A DNA stretch of 42,009 bases from an uncultured Granulosicoccaceae bacterium (GCA_937998875.1 CALLBO010000055.1:1-42009), one strand, 5' to 3'; positions 16,099 through 25,002 are shown, counted from the first letter of the stretch. Notes: generated from the sequence alone by a model not told the origin. Numbers and translations: made by a program.

Positions 16099-18021
16099 AT
16101 GCTGACCTTCACCAACCTGTGCGTTCGACGGGGCCCACGGGTTCTGATCGACGAAAGCACGTTCACCATCCACCGCAGCCATAAGGTCGGTATTACCGGT
16201 GCAAATGGCACAGGTAAAACCACCCTGTTCCAACTCATACTCGGTGAGGTTGCCCCTGATACCGGTGACTTTGACATTCCCTCAAATCTCACCATCGCAC
16301 ACGTAGCGCAAGAGGTGAAAGCCACTGACAGAAATGCCGTGGACTTTGTTATTGACGGAGACGTTGAGCTTCGACAGCTACAACTCCAGCTTGAGAACGC
16401 AAACGATGACGGCATCAAACAGGCAGAACTGCATGCAGCTATCGAAGTCGCAGGTGGTTATAGTGCGGAGGCCCGCGCCTCGACGCTTCTAAACGGCCTC
16501 GGCTTCGGTAAAGAACAACTAAAACAGGAGGTCCAGAGTTTTTCCGGTGGCTGGCGTATGCGACTTAATCTGGCCCAGGCACTGATGTGTCGATCAGATG
16601 TACTGCTCCTTGACGAACCCACCAACCACCTTGACCTTGATGCAGTGATCTGGCTCGAGACCTGGCTAAAGAGATACGAAGGTACCTTGTTACTGATTTC
16701 GCACGACCGTGAGTTTCTCGACAATGTTGTCACTGAAATAGCGCATATAGAACACAAGAACCTGCGTTTATATACCGGCAATTACTCACAATTTGAAAGA
16801 ATTCGTGCAGAGCATTTATCGGCGCAGCAATCTGCATTTGAAAAGCAGCAGCGCGAAATTTCACACATGAATGATTTTGTCAGACGCTTTCGCGCCAAAG
16901 CCACCAAAGCCAAACAAGCACAAAGTCGCATAAAAGCACTGGAAAGGCTCGAAACCATAGCACCGGCACACATTGACTCACCGTTCAATTTTACCTTTAA
17001 AGAACCACACAAACTTCCTGAGCCACTGTTACGTATTAAAGATGCATCCGTCGGATATAGCGATACACCGCTGCTGAAAAACATCAAACTGGAACTACAC
17101 AATGATGCCCGCATCGGATTACTCGGTCCCAACGGTGCCGGTAAATCAACACTGATAAAAATGCTTGCAGGCGAGCTTGATGCCATGAGTGGCGACTTCC
17201 ATTTTGCCAAAGAACTCAAGCTTGCGTACTTTGCACAACATCAACTCGACCAGCTGCATCTAAATGAAACACCACTGGATCATATGCAACAGCTTGATCC
17301 TAAAGCCGGCGAAGGAGATTTGCGCAACTTCTTAGGTGGCTTTGGCTTTCAGGGTGATCGGGTATTTGATCAGGTCGGGCCTTTCTCGGGCGGTGAAAAA
17401 GCCAGACTCGTCTTAGCCATGCTGGTTTACCAACGCCCCAACCTGCTGTTACTTGATGAACCGAGCAACCACCTCGATATAGAAATGCGTCACGCGCTAA
17501 CGATTGCATTACAGGAATTTCAAGGTGGCATCGTGCTGATCTCGCACGACAGACATTTGTTAAAAATGGCTTGCGACACATTATTACTGGTCAACGCCGG
17601 TGCTGTCAGCGAATTTGACGGTGACGTAGACAGCTATCCCACCTGGCTACAAAACAGAAACAAACCTGCATCCACCGGCAATCAGACTAAATCCGGTTCC
17701 ACAACAAAAGAAACGCAAACAAGCACGGCAAAATCAGACAAGGAACGCAAACGTATTGAGGCACAAAACCGCCAGAAATTCGCCCCTCTGAGAAAAGAAG
17801 TCGATTCACTCGAAAAACAAATGGACCGACTACGCGCAAAGCAACAGGAACTGCAGCAACAACTTGCCGATGAATCAATGTATTCAGACGACAAGAAGGA
17901 AGAACTAAAAGATATGCTCTGGAAACAGGCAGAACTGGTGAAATCACTTGAGGCAGCGGAAGAGGAATGGATGGAAAAAGCCGACAAGCTCGAACAGGAA
18001 ATGCAACAGAGTAACGGTTAA
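16099..18021 (+). CDS. yheS: ABC-F family ATPase YheS
   Basis: A 640-residue soluble protein with two ABC domains. Domain 1 has Walker A GANGTGKTT, signature FSGGWRMR, and Walker B LLLDEPTNHLD. The linker (about 245-310) includes the basic KAKQAQSRIKAL helix. Domain 2 has GPNGAGKST, FSGGEKARL, and LLLDEPSNHLD. A charged coiled-coil C-terminus spans about 560-640. FLGGFGFQGD and SHDRHLL with FDGDVDSYPTWL match E. coli YheS closely, including its length of about 637 residues. ABC-F proteins bind the ribosomal E site to ease stalled translation. I chose ATG 16099 because MLTFTNLCVRRGPRVL aligns with the family N-terminus; the frame is open upstream to 15985 but encodes an unlikely basic extension. 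Confidence 0.93.
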   Translation: MLTFTNLCVRRGPRVLIDESTFTIHRSHKVGITGANGTGKTTLFQLILGEVAPDTGDFDIPSNLTIAHVAQEVKATDRNAVDFVIDGDVELRQLQLQLENANDDGIKQAELHAAIEVAGGYSAEARASTLLNGLGFGKEQLKQEVQSFSGGWRMRLNLAQALMCRSDVLLLDEPTNHLDLDAVIWLETWLKRYEGTLLLISHDREFLDNVVTEIAHIEHKNLRLYTGNYSQFERIRAEHLSAQQSAFEKQQREISHMNDFVRRFRAKATKAKQAQSRIKALERLETIAPAHIDSPFNFTFKEPHKLPEPLLRIKDASVGYSDTPLLKNIKLELHNDARIGLLGPNGAGKSTLIKMLAGELDAMSGDFHFAKELKLAYFAQHQLDQLHLNETPLDHMQQLDPKAGEGDLRNFLGGFGFQGDRVFDQVGPFSGGEKARLVLAMLVYQRPNLLLLDEPSNHLDIEMRHALTIALQEFQGGIVLISHDRHLLKMACDTLLLVNAGAVSEFDGDVDSYPTWLQNRNKPASTGNQTKSGSTTKETQTSTAKSDKERKRIEAQNRQKFAPLRKEVDSLEKQMDRLRAKQQELQQQLADESMYSDDKKEELKDMLWKQAELVKSLEAAEEEWMEKADKLEQEMQQSNG

Positions 18022-18095
18022 TACAACACTGCAAACCTTCATATTCAGTACACTTTATGCTACTACTTCTGGTGTCGGTTAATTCGGAGTAACTC

Positions 18096-18362
18096 ATGGC
18101 AGGCGGATGGTCGAGAGATGGCGCAGTACAGGAACAGATAGACGCAAGCGTCGCAGACGCAGTAAAACAGGCCCGCAATCGTCTGCCCAAAGGAGAGAGC
18201 GCGACTCACTGCGACGAGTGTGAAAAAGAAATTCCGCAGGCCCGCCGGGAAGCGGTGCCCGGTGTAAGGCTATGCGTGACTTGTCAGTCAGAAGCAGATG
18301 AGGCCGAACAATCATCCGCTTCCTACAATCGTCGTGGCAGTAAGGATAGCCAACTCAGGTAA
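18096..18362 (+). CDS. DksA/TraR-type C4 zinc-finger protein, YbiI-like
   Basis: An 88-residue protein with a C4 zinc finger, CDECEKEIPQARREAVPGVRLCVTC, the hallmark of the small YbiI/TraR branch of the DksA superfamily. The N-terminus MAGGWSRDGAVQEQIDASV is also characteristic of YbiI. TraR/DksA proteins enter the RNA polymerase secondary channel; YbiI itself is poorly understood. AGTAA before the ATG is a weak ribosome site. It lies 74 bp after yheS on the same strand and may be cotranscribed. Confidence 0.88.
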   Translation: MAGGWSRDGAVQEQIDASVADAVKQARNRLPKGESATHCDECEKEIPQARREAVPGVRLCVTCQSEADEAEQSSASYNRRGSKDSQLR

Positions 18363-18482
18363 CCCTTACTCCGCAAACCAACAGTTCCTTAATCAGCACA
18401 ACAAGCACAGTTACGCAGTTCCCTTTACCCGGAATTGAGCGCACAATACCTTACTTGTTTACTCATCAAGTCACGATTGCCC

Positions 18483-18770
18483 ATGACCGACAACACCCCA
18501 CCCAATGAAGTACCGCTTCGAGTCCAGCAGGTAGAATCAGAAGGACGCAAATTTGCTGAGAAGTATCTGTTTCCTCAAATGCAAAAAGCCTATGACGATG
18601 GCACTGATCCTGACTACGCTTTGTTTGCTTTGATGGAGTGCGTATCACGCATCGTGCAGGCAAGACATGGCGGCAATCTGAAATCTGCCGCCGATGACCT
18701 TGAACATATGGCGCGCAGCTATGCAGAAAGCTGGCGCCTCTGGGCTGATAGTAAAAACCCAGAGAGCTGA
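18483..18770 (+). CDS. Hypothetical small acidic helical protein
   Basis: A 95-residue protein from ATG 18483; the frame opens earlier at 18435 but that segment is not protein-like. It is predicted to be helical and soluble, with motifs VESEGRKFAEKYLFPQMQKAYDDG and DDLEHMARSYAESWRLWAD. It has no Cys, signal peptide or membrane segment. I do not recognise the family. Its last codons and stop lie in sequence that is partly duplicated about 330 bp downstream in the REP-containing module. Confidence 0.6.
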   Translation: MTDNTPPNEVPLRVQQVESEGRKFAEKYLFPQMQKAYDDGTDPDYALFALMECVSRIVQARHGGNLKSAADDLEHMARSYAESWRLWADSKNPES

Positions 18771-18963
18771 TAACAAAAACCGAAGCTACTCGCTAACGGT
18801 TGGACACAGTGCATCACGTAGGGGGGGATAAGCTTGCGCATCCACCAATGAACAGCTCGTCAGAGATTTAATTTACCTTGTTAACCAGCGATTATATTGC
18901 TGTAGGTTCAAAGCGTTCGATGCGGCAGTTTGGTGGATGCGCTGCCGCTTATGCCCCCCTACG
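18752..18963. repeat. REP-pair module, copy A
   Basis: The core at 18817-18963 is bounded by CGTAGG...CCTACG and consists of two REP palindromes in inverted orientation (GGATAAGCTTGCGCATCCACC and GGTGGATGCGC...CTTATGCCCCCC) around a spacer. The left flank (18752-18787, containing CTGATAACAAAAACCGAAG) overlaps the stop codon of the preceding gene and is shared with copy B. The GGTGGATGCGC...TTATCCnCCCTACG type is a familiar intergenic repeat of gammaproteobacteria. Confidence 0.8.
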
Positions 18964-19030
18964 AAAATGCGGCATCATCAATTTTGATTGATCACAGAAC
19001 TCTTTACAGCAGAACCGACGAACAGCAGTC

Positions 19031-19060
19031 CCGCAGGGGAATAAGCTTGCACGTCCACCA
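19031..19060. repeat. Single degenerate REP unit between the two modules
   Basis: CCGCAGGGGAATAAGCTTGC followed by ACGTCCACCA is a diverged single REP in the same orientation as the left arms of copies A and B. It shows that this site has gathered several REP units. Confidence 0.65.
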
Positions 19061-19077
19061 ACATCCAGCATTGACAA

Positions 19078-19316
19078 TAAAACCCCGGGGACTGATAACA
19101 AACACGGAAGCTGAAATTTATCAAGGCGATAAAAGCACCAGTTGCACCCCTATCAGTTTGACAAAGAGCATCCCGTAGGGGGGATAAGCTTGCGCATCCA
19201 CCAATGAACAGCTCGTCAAATACTCAAAAATGCTGCTAGCTAGCGATTGTATTGTTGAAAATTTCGTAGCGTTCGTTACGGCATATTGGTGGATGCGCAA
19301 GCTTATCCCCCCTACG
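19078..19316. repeat. REP-pair module, copy B
   Basis: The core at 19174-19316 again runs from CGTAGG to CCTACG with inverted REP arms; the right arm GGTGGATGCGCAAGCTTATC is more regular than in copy A. It shares with copy A the CCAATGAACAGCTCGTCA segment beside the left arm and ACGAAAAT beside the right arm. The left flank (19078-19112, CTGATAACAAACACGGAAG) repeats the one beside copy A, so the flank plus REP pair was duplicated together. Confidence 0.8.
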
Positions 19317-19333
19317 AAAATACACCATCAGAT

Positions 19334-19810
19334 TCAGGATTTCCCAAGTGCTTTAACCAGCGCTTCTTCAAACTCTACCGCCTGAGTTTCGTTAAAGCCG
19401 GTATGACTCTCCAGCAACCTGCCCTCACGATTGATAATCACACTGCTCGGCAAACCCCTGACACCAAATTGATCTGCCACTGAACCATCAACATCAAAAC
19501 CAATAGTAAACTCGGCTGCAAACTCCTCGGCGAATCGTCGAGCCAGGTCCTTGTCCTGATCAAGTGACACGGCAACCACCTCGAGCCCTTGCCCGGCGTA
19601 CTTTGCACGCATTTCATTCATCCATGGAAACGATTCACGGCATGGCCCGCACCAACTTGCCCAGAAATCCAGATAAATCACTTTACCCTCGTGTTTTGCA
19701 CTGATAAACATTCCATCATCGGTGGCAACAGAAAACGCTGCAGGTTCAAGCTCCGGCTCTTTGGCACACGCAGCGAGCGTTACCAACATAAGTAATACCG
19801 CAGTACGCAT
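19334..19810 (-). CDS. TlpA-like thioredoxin-fold lipoprotein
   Basis: A 158-residue protein from the Met at 19810, giving a lipoprotein signal MRTAVLLMLVTLAAC with the lipobox Cys at position 15. The thioredoxin fold has YLDFWASWCGPCRESFPWMNEM (CGPC, Cys54 and Cys57), then VVAVSLDQD and the cis-Pro loop VRGLPSSVIINREG. TlpA/ResA-type proteins reduce or exchange disulfides of exported proteins, often cytochrome c maturation clients. The frame extends upstream to 19849, but that start would hide the lipobox. It follows the GST gene by 32 bp on the same strand. Confidence 0.88.
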   Translation of the reverse strand: MRTAVLLMLVTLAACAKEPELEPAAFSVATDDGMFISAKHEGKVIYLDFWASWCGPCRESFPWMNEMRAKYAGQGLEVVAVSLDQDKDLARRFAEEFAAEFTIGFDVDGSVADQFGVRGLPSSVIINREGRLLESHTGFNETQAVEFEEALVKALGKS

Positions 19811-19842
19811 AATCCTGCAGCCCGACAATGAATTTCTATAGT

Positions 19843-20487
19843 TCAACACTTTTCAATAATCTCTTGTTCTTTGCAACTGTCTTCAATCCATTCACGTACC
19901 GCAGCTTGCTCACATACCGTTTGCATATACTTACCAGGCTCCCCCTCGAGCTTGACTCCGTAGGTTTTAAATCGCATCACTACGGGTGTGAACATCGCAT
20001 CAGCGATTGAGTATTGTCCAAACAACCAGCTACCGTAATTGAAGTACCGGTGACGGCAGTCGGCAAACAGGCTGCGGACTCTGTCAATATCGCGCTGCAC
20101 TGCTTCAGACAACTCAAACCCCTCAATGGTTCGCCTGCAATTCATTGGCAACGAGGAACGAAGTGCGGAAAATCCCGAGTGCATCTCAGCGCTGACTGCA
20201 CGAGCATGCGCTCGCGCAGCAGTTTCTTCCGGCCAGCCAATACATTGCGGATGTTGCTCTGACAGATATTCCAGAATCGCCAGCGAATCCCAAACTCGTA
20301 TGTCACCGTCAATCAAGATAGGCACAGTTGTGCCACATCCATACTGCGCGATCTCCTGTTTTGTTGTCGGCGCGTACAGCGCAACACAATGTGTATCAAA
20401 CACAAGATTATGGTGGCGCATCCAAACCCATGGCCGCATAGACCAGGACGAATAATTCTTATTGCCGATAACAAGCTCGTATTTCAT
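19843..20487 (-). CDS. Glutathione S-transferase family protein
   Basis: A 214-residue GST. The N-terminal thioredoxin-like domain has LVIGNKNYSSWSMRPWVWMRH, with the usual Ser/Tyr region near the glutathione sulfur. The VPILIDGDIRVWDSLAILEYL motif carries the cis-Pro and the Ser that contact glutathione. The all-helical C-terminal domain has SIADAMFTPVVMRFKTYG. It is cytosolic and the substrate is unknown. It is upstream of the TlpA-like gene on the same strand, so a two-gene transcript is likely. Confidence 0.9.
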   Translation of the reverse strand: MKYELVIGNKNYSSWSMRPWVWMRHHNLVFDTHCVALYAPTTKQEIAQYGCGTTVPILIDGDIRVWDSLAILEYLSEQHPQCIGWPEETAARAHARAVSAEMHSGFSALRSSLPMNCRRTIEGFELSEAVQRDIDRVRSLFADCRHRYFNYGSWLFGQYSIADAMFTPVVMRFKTYGVKLEGEPGKYMQTVCEQAAVREWIEDSCKEQEIIEKC

Positions 20488-20596
20488 ATTTTAAAAAAAT
20501 ACCACGCGGTACAAAAAATGTCTGGAAAACGCAGGTTAGCTAAAATCACAGGATAATTACCAAATCCCACCACACCGGAGTTACAATTATCCCTTA

Positions 20597-21613
20597 TTGA
20601 TCATACCGCATCATTTCCCACTGTGCCCAACATGCCCTTGTTCGCCCCATAACGAACGAGCATCTCCGTTAACTGCAATATCAACTACAGAACCTCTCAA
20701 CTCGCAACCTGAGTATTTTTTGAAAAATATAATCCAATACCTCGCGAGCCTGCCAGACAACACGCGGGGTGCGGTGACGCTACTCATAGCGGCAGCGGGT
20801 TTCAGCGTAATGGCGCTCCTGATCAAATTGGCGGGAGCTGATCTGCACGTCACGCAGGTTATCTTTGTGCGCCAACTGGTTATGCTTGTGGTCATGGCGC
20901 CGGGAATCATCAACAACTTCCCCGCGGCTTTAAAAACCGCGCAACCACTGATGCATTTGGCCCGACTGGCAGTCGCACTCGTTGCCATGCTGTGCGGATT
21001 CACCGCAGTTATAAACCTGCCGCTGGCAGATGCAACCGCGATAGGCTTCGCGAAAAGTCTGTTCGTCACAATCTTTGCCATCATATTTCTTAAAGAATCG
21101 GTAGGTATTCGCAGATGGAGCGCTACGTTGATCGGCTTTGGCGGGGTAATGATCATGCTGCAACCAGGATCAGCAGGTTTTAACATTTACGGGGTCTATG
21201 CAGCAACAGCCGCCGTAGCAGCGGGACTGGTCATGGTACTGTTGCGAATTATTTCACGCACCGATCCGCCATCCTGCCTGTTGTTCTATCAGGGTGCGGG
21301 GGTGGCTATCATATTGGCATTACCGGCGATTTACTTCTGGCAACCCCCAACCATTACTCAGTGGATGCTGTTACTTGGAGTCGGTCTTTCCGGTTATTTC
21401 TCCCAGTTGTGTAATATTTACGCGTACAAATTTGGCGAGGCATCGTTACTGGCCCCGCTTGAGTACACCCGGATTATCTATGCAACAGTGATTGGCCTTG
21501 TTGTCTTTGGAGATCTGCCGGGTGTCAATACAACTATAGGCGCTATCATTGTTATTCTTGCATCCGCTTATACGATCCACCGGGAAAGACAATTGAATAA
21601 AACAGGTAAATGA
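20597..21613 (+). CDS. EamA/DMT-superfamily permease
   Basis: A ten-helix, two-repeat DMT transporter with typical elements PLADATAIGFAKSLFVTIFAIIFLKE and GEASLLAPLEYTRIIYATVIGLVVFGD. The exact start is uncertain. The open frame begins at TTG 20597, but its first 41 residues are Pro-rich and unlike the family; a TTG at 20720 giving MKNIIQYLASLPDNTRGAV is equally possible. The C-terminal 65 residues are closely similar to the truncated permease at the right edge of the window, making the two paralogues. Confidence 0.85.
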   Translation: MIIPHHFPLCPTCPCSPHNERASPLTAISTTEPLNSQPEYFLKNIIQYLASLPDNTRGAVTLLIAAAGFSVMALLIKLAGADLHVTQVIFVRQLVMLVVMAPGIINNFPAALKTAQPLMHLARLAVALVAMLCGFTAVINLPLADATAIGFAKSLFVTIFAIIFLKESVGIRRWSATLIGFGGVMIMLQPGSAGFNIYGVYAATAAVAAGLVMVLLRIISRTDPPSCLLFYQGAGVAIILALPAIYFWQPPTITQWMLLLGVGLSGYFSQLCNIYAYKFGEASLLAPLEYTRIIYATVIGLVVFGDLPGVNTTIGAIIVILASAYTIHRERQLNKTGK

Positions 21614-21760
21614 GTATAGATCACGGCCGTATTGCTGAGCAGCTGACTCAACTTTCAACGAATACTTAACACTTGATAAGATCGTACTCAATTCCGGAGC
21701 ACGTTTTCCGTGCATAATATAGCTCTGTTACTAAGCCAGCACTAACCGGAGAACATAACT

Positions 21761-22063
21761 ATGCCCGCTTATGCCATCGTAAGAGCTACTGTCACCGATG
21801 CAGAAAGATTTAAAGATTATGTAGCTGGCACCCCTGCATTACTCGAAAAATACGGCGCGAGATTTCTTGCCCGCGGCGGTGATGTTGTCACGCTTGAAGG
21901 TAAGGCTGAAAATCGCCGTGTAGTTCTGATTGAATACCCGTCTAAAGAAAAAGCGCTTGAGTTCTATCATTCAGATGAGTACGCCGGCCTGCTAAAAATC
22001 ATGAAAGAATCCGGCACGCGAGATTTTATACTGGTAGACGGCTTTAACCCCGACGCAACCTGA
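21761..22063 (+). CDS. DUF1330 domain-containing protein
   Basis: A 100-residue ferredoxin-like dimeric alpha/beta-barrel protein. Typical features are MPAYAIVRATVTDAERFKDYV at the N-terminus, YGARFLARGG in the middle and VLIEYPSKEKALEFYHSDEY with the family-typical aromatic/acidic pattern. The biochemical role of DUF1330 is unknown. It has its own upstream region, including the small hairpin GCACG/CGTGC near 21700, and seems monocistronic. Confidence 0.9.
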   Translation: MPAYAIVRATVTDAERFKDYVAGTPALLEKYGARFLARGGDVVTLEGKAENRRVVLIEYPSKEKALEFYHSDEYAGLLKIMKESGTRDFILVDGFNPDAT

Positions 22064-22246
22064 ATGGGATCTTCGTTTATTACCAGTTACGATCTGGGGT
22101 ATACCGTCATTGCAAAACCAGAATATGATGATCTGGGTGCCGATAAATTCCCAATAAGATCACGAGCTATCGGGCGATGGCAGTGATGTTTGAGATGATC
22201 AGCCTGATTGCGGATCAACGCTAAGCAGGCTCAACAGGAAACCGCA

Positions 22247-22693
22247 TTGAACACCGCCGCTAAAATTTCAACCTGCTCTTACTGCGGTACCAGGGTAGTA
22301 TTTACACTCTCCGGGAACGCCCGCCATGAACTGATTTGTACGTCCTGTGGTGCGCCGTTAAAAAACACCACACTTATTCATCGAAGCCCGGTCTCAACTG
22401 CCCAGACTTTATTTGATGTTCCGAAGTTAAAACCGGATGAGCAATATAAGGACAAAGAAAAACAGGAAGCTAAGAAGCACAGCAAAAGACGGGATTCTGA
22501 GGAATATAAAAAGTACCGAAAATACAGATCCCGAGATTCAGAAAAAAAAGAGTGGCGCAAGGAAGATGACGATCTCTGGAAAAAATACAAAGAAAGAAAG
22601 TATCACAAACGAAAAAAGCCTACCAAAAAGCGCCGCGGACTTTTTTACTGGATTCGCGAAGCAGCTGATGAGATCGACGATATCTTTGATTAG
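22247..22693 (+). CDS. Zinc-ribbon protein with a highly charged C-terminal half
   Basis: A 148-residue protein. A treble-clef-like zinc ribbon occupies residues 7-40 (CSYCGTRVVF, then ICTSCGAPL). About 70 residues of Lys/Arg/Glu/Asp-rich low-complexity sequence follow, ending with an amphipathic acidic helix WIREAADEIDDIFD. I place the start at TTG 22247, which has AGGAA at a good distance; the same frame is open to a TTG at 22208. No enzyme motif is visible. The zinc ribbon and basic tract suggest nucleic-acid or ribosome contact, but this is inference. Confidence 0.65.
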   Translation: MNTAAKISTCSYCGTRVVFTLSGNARHELICTSCGAPLKNTTLIHRSPVSTAQTLFDVPKLKPDEQYKDKEKQEAKKHSKRRDSEEYKKYRKYRSRDSEKKEWRKEDDDLWKKYKERKYHKRKKPTKKRRGLFYWIREAADEIDDIFD

Positions 22694-22848
22694 CTGTAGA
22701 AACGATACCTGAGCTGACAGTCTCCGTAAGACTGAAACTAGATTTCCGGCAAATGTTATTTACAGACGATCGCCGCATTCCTATGAACATGGATCTTTAC
22801 AGCAAGATGATAGGAAAGCAGACTATCGACAATCAATATGAGTATCAA

Positions 22849-23748
22849 CTACGCCAACCGCTCCGGTTCCTTCTTAGAATTGCTCCACTGCCTGGGAGAC
22901 TGCCCGTACATACGCTTGAACTCTCGGCTGAATTGTGAGGAGCTCAAGTAGCCAACGCCCGCAGCAGCCTCGTTAACATTCATACCCGCCGCAATCTTAA
23001 TTGCAGCGGTGTTGAGTCGCATTGACTTCACAAACTGGAGGGGAGACATCGTTGTGGCCTGTTTGAATCTGCGGTGAAATACTGCGCGGCTCATCCCCAC
23101 CTGAGCAGCAATATCTTCGATGGTGACCGATTCTTCCAGATGGGAAGACAAATATTTGATCGCGCGCGCGATCTCATTGCCTACCCCAAACGCATGACTG
23201 ACGGATTCTCCAGCGTCACCTTTGAACACAGCGTAATAAAACTCCCGAAGCCTGGCATTCCCAAGCGCCGCGATATCCGCAGGGTTTTCAGCAATCTGAA
23301 GTAGTCGCAACAGTGCTTCGGTGAATTCACCGTCCCACCGTGCTAGCGCAAGCCCGCTTGGAGCCGGATCAACCTTGCACTTACGGTAGGTGTTAGCGAC
23401 ACTTTTCATTTCAAGCGCCAGCTCCGTCATTACTCTTGTATCCAATGAGACAATGACACCCAGGAGGGGATTGTCTCTTGAGGATTTGGGGGTTCCGGCC
23501 TCCACCGGCATCGGCATCGGCATGGTGCAGCACATGTACTTACTGCTGTCATAGTCATATGTCTTACCATCCAGTATTGCTTCTTTGGAGCCATTAACAA
23601 TAGCGATCACACTGGGTTCATACACGGCAGGAGCACAACGCACAGGATCTGTTACCCGGAAAAATTGCACCCCTTGCAATCCGGTTTCCGCTATCGGCTC
23701 ATCACTGATTTTGCTTTCAATGATCTGCTTTATTCGCTGTTTACTCAT
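22849..23748 (-). CDS. AraC family transcriptional regulator
   Basis: A 299-residue regulator from ATG 23748 (MSKQRIKQIIESKIS); the frame extends to 23805 but without a convincing start. The N-terminal half (about 20-180) is the AraC_N-type sensor: GVQFFRVTDPVRCAPAVYEPSV, then DSSKYMCCTMPMPMPVEA. The C-terminal AraC/XylS DNA-binding domain has two HTHs: VTIEDIAAQVGMSRAVFHRRFK, then VNEAAAGVGYLSSSQFSREFKRMYGQSP. It is divergent from the SDR gene across about 190 bp, the common layout for an AraC regulator and its target in this subfamily. Confidence 0.92.
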   Translation of the reverse strand: MSKQRIKQIIESKISDEPIAETGLQGVQFFRVTDPVRCAPAVYEPSVIAIVNGSKEAILDGKTYDYDSSKYMCCTMPMPMPVEAGTPKSSRDNPLLGVIVSLDTRVMTELALEMKSVANTYRKCKVDPAPSGLALARWDGEFTEALLRLLQIAENPADIAALGNARLREFYYAVFKGDAGESVSHAFGVGNEIARAIKYLSSHLEESVTIEDIAAQVGMSRAVFHRRFKQATTMSPLQFVKSMRLNTAAIKIAAGMNVNEAAAGVGYLSSSQFSREFKRMYGQSPRQWSNSKKEPERLA

Positions 23749-23940
23749 ACGACCAACGTAGCATACTGGAACCGTCAGTTTAACTTCCCCGATACAATTA
23801 GGCATGTATTAGCGACTATTTCGCCTGGTTATATGTGTCTTTGGTAGTTATGTTATTTTTCGAGAGGCAGTCTGTCCTCAAAAAAAGCACCAGACAACAC
23901 CATGAAGTCTCGCTGTAAAATACTAAAGCTGGAGAATCGA

Positions 23941-24888
23941 TTGGCAGACAACGTAAACGAAACCATAGGCTGGACACCGGATCGCCTGGGCTCTCTCGAT
24001 GGTAAGACCTTCGTCATCACCGGAGCGAATTCTGGCACGGGGTTTGAGGCGAGCCGAATCCTCTTGTCAAAGGGTGCAAAGGTCGTGATGCTGAACCGCA
24101 GCACCGATAAATCGAATGCCGCTGTGGAGAAATTAAAACAAGAGCTCGGTGAAAACATCCCAGTGAATTTCGTGCGCATGGATCTATCGGAGCTTGCGAG
24201 TGTGCGCCAAGCGGCAGCCGAAATTGTAAACACGGTGCCTCAAATCGACGCCCTGATCTGCAACGCTGCTATTGCACAGGTACCAACGCAGCAGCTAACC
24301 GTTGACGGCTTCGAAAGCCAGCTTGGCACCAACCATTTTGGACACTTCGTCTTATGTGGGATGCTGTTTGATCGTATTGAAGAAAACAATGGCCGCATCG
24401 TTGTCGTTGCAAGTCTTGGCTACAAAATGGGGATAAAAACAATTCAATTCGACGATTTAAACTGGGACAAAAACTATAGTGCCAATCCCGTATACAGCCA
24501 AAGCAAACTGGCTCAGATGATGTTCGCGTATGAGTTGCAAGACAAGATTAAAGCAGCAGGAAAGAACGTCAAGACTTATGTCTGCCATCCTGGTTCATCC
24601 GCAACCTCGCTTATCAGTACCAGCGGCAGCCTCATTACAAGGATAGTATTTAAGCTAATGTCACTTTCGCCAATGGTTCAATCTGCCGAGAAAGGCGCAT
24701 ACCCGGAGATCATGTGTGCCACCGAAGATGGCCTGGAACAGCGCGCCCTTTACGGCCCCACAGGCCGAATGGAGTGGATCGGCCCGGTCGGGCAAGGCAC
24801 ATTAGAGCCATACGCATACGACAAGCCAGTTATGGAAAAGCTGTGGACTCGATCGGAAAGGGAAACCGGGTTTAAATGGAATATATAA
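23941..24888 (+). CDS. Short-chain dehydrogenase/reductase (SDR)
   Basis: An SDR with the cofactor motif TGANSGTG (third Gly preceded by Thr rather than Ile), NAAIA, the catalytic Ser in VVVASLGYK, and YSQSK with catalytic Tyr and Lys. It is long for a classical SDR and has a C-terminal extension ending KLWTRSERETGFKW, as in WW-domain oxidoreductase/protochlorophyllide-reductase-like SDRs. I chose TTG 23941 because GGAG lies 6 nt upstream; ATG 23902 in the same frame lacks a ribosome site and would add 13 residues. It uses NAD(P)H on an unknown alcohol or ketone. The divergent AraC regulator probably controls it. Confidence 0.88.
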   Translation: MADNVNETIGWTPDRLGSLDGKTFVITGANSGTGFEASRILLSKGAKVVMLNRSTDKSNAAVEKLKQELGENIPVNFVRMDLSELASVRQAAAEIVNTVPQIDALICNAAIAQVPTQQLTVDGFESQLGTNHFGHFVLCGMLFDRIEENNGRIVVVASLGYKMGIKTIQFDDLNWDKNYSANPVYSQSKLAQMMFAYELQDKIKAAGKNVKTYVCHPGSSATSLISTSGSLITRIVFKLMSLSPMVQSAEKGAYPEIMCATEDGLEQRALYGPTGRMEWIGPVGQGTLEPYAYDKPVMEKLWTRSERETGFKWNI

Positions 24889-25002
24889 CCACTCGGATAG
24901 TTGGTTCTACTGCTCTGACTATCAGCGTGGAGCGCTCTGCATTTCGAGCCTGGTGTGCTGCAATCACTGAGACTCTGGTTAGTACAAAAACATGAATAAT
25001 TA

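Noticed and set aside
18815..19320. Possible CRISPR array because of repeated ~30-bp units
   Set aside because: The units occur in inverted pairs with unequal spacing and no regular spacers or cas genes; they are REP-type palindromes.
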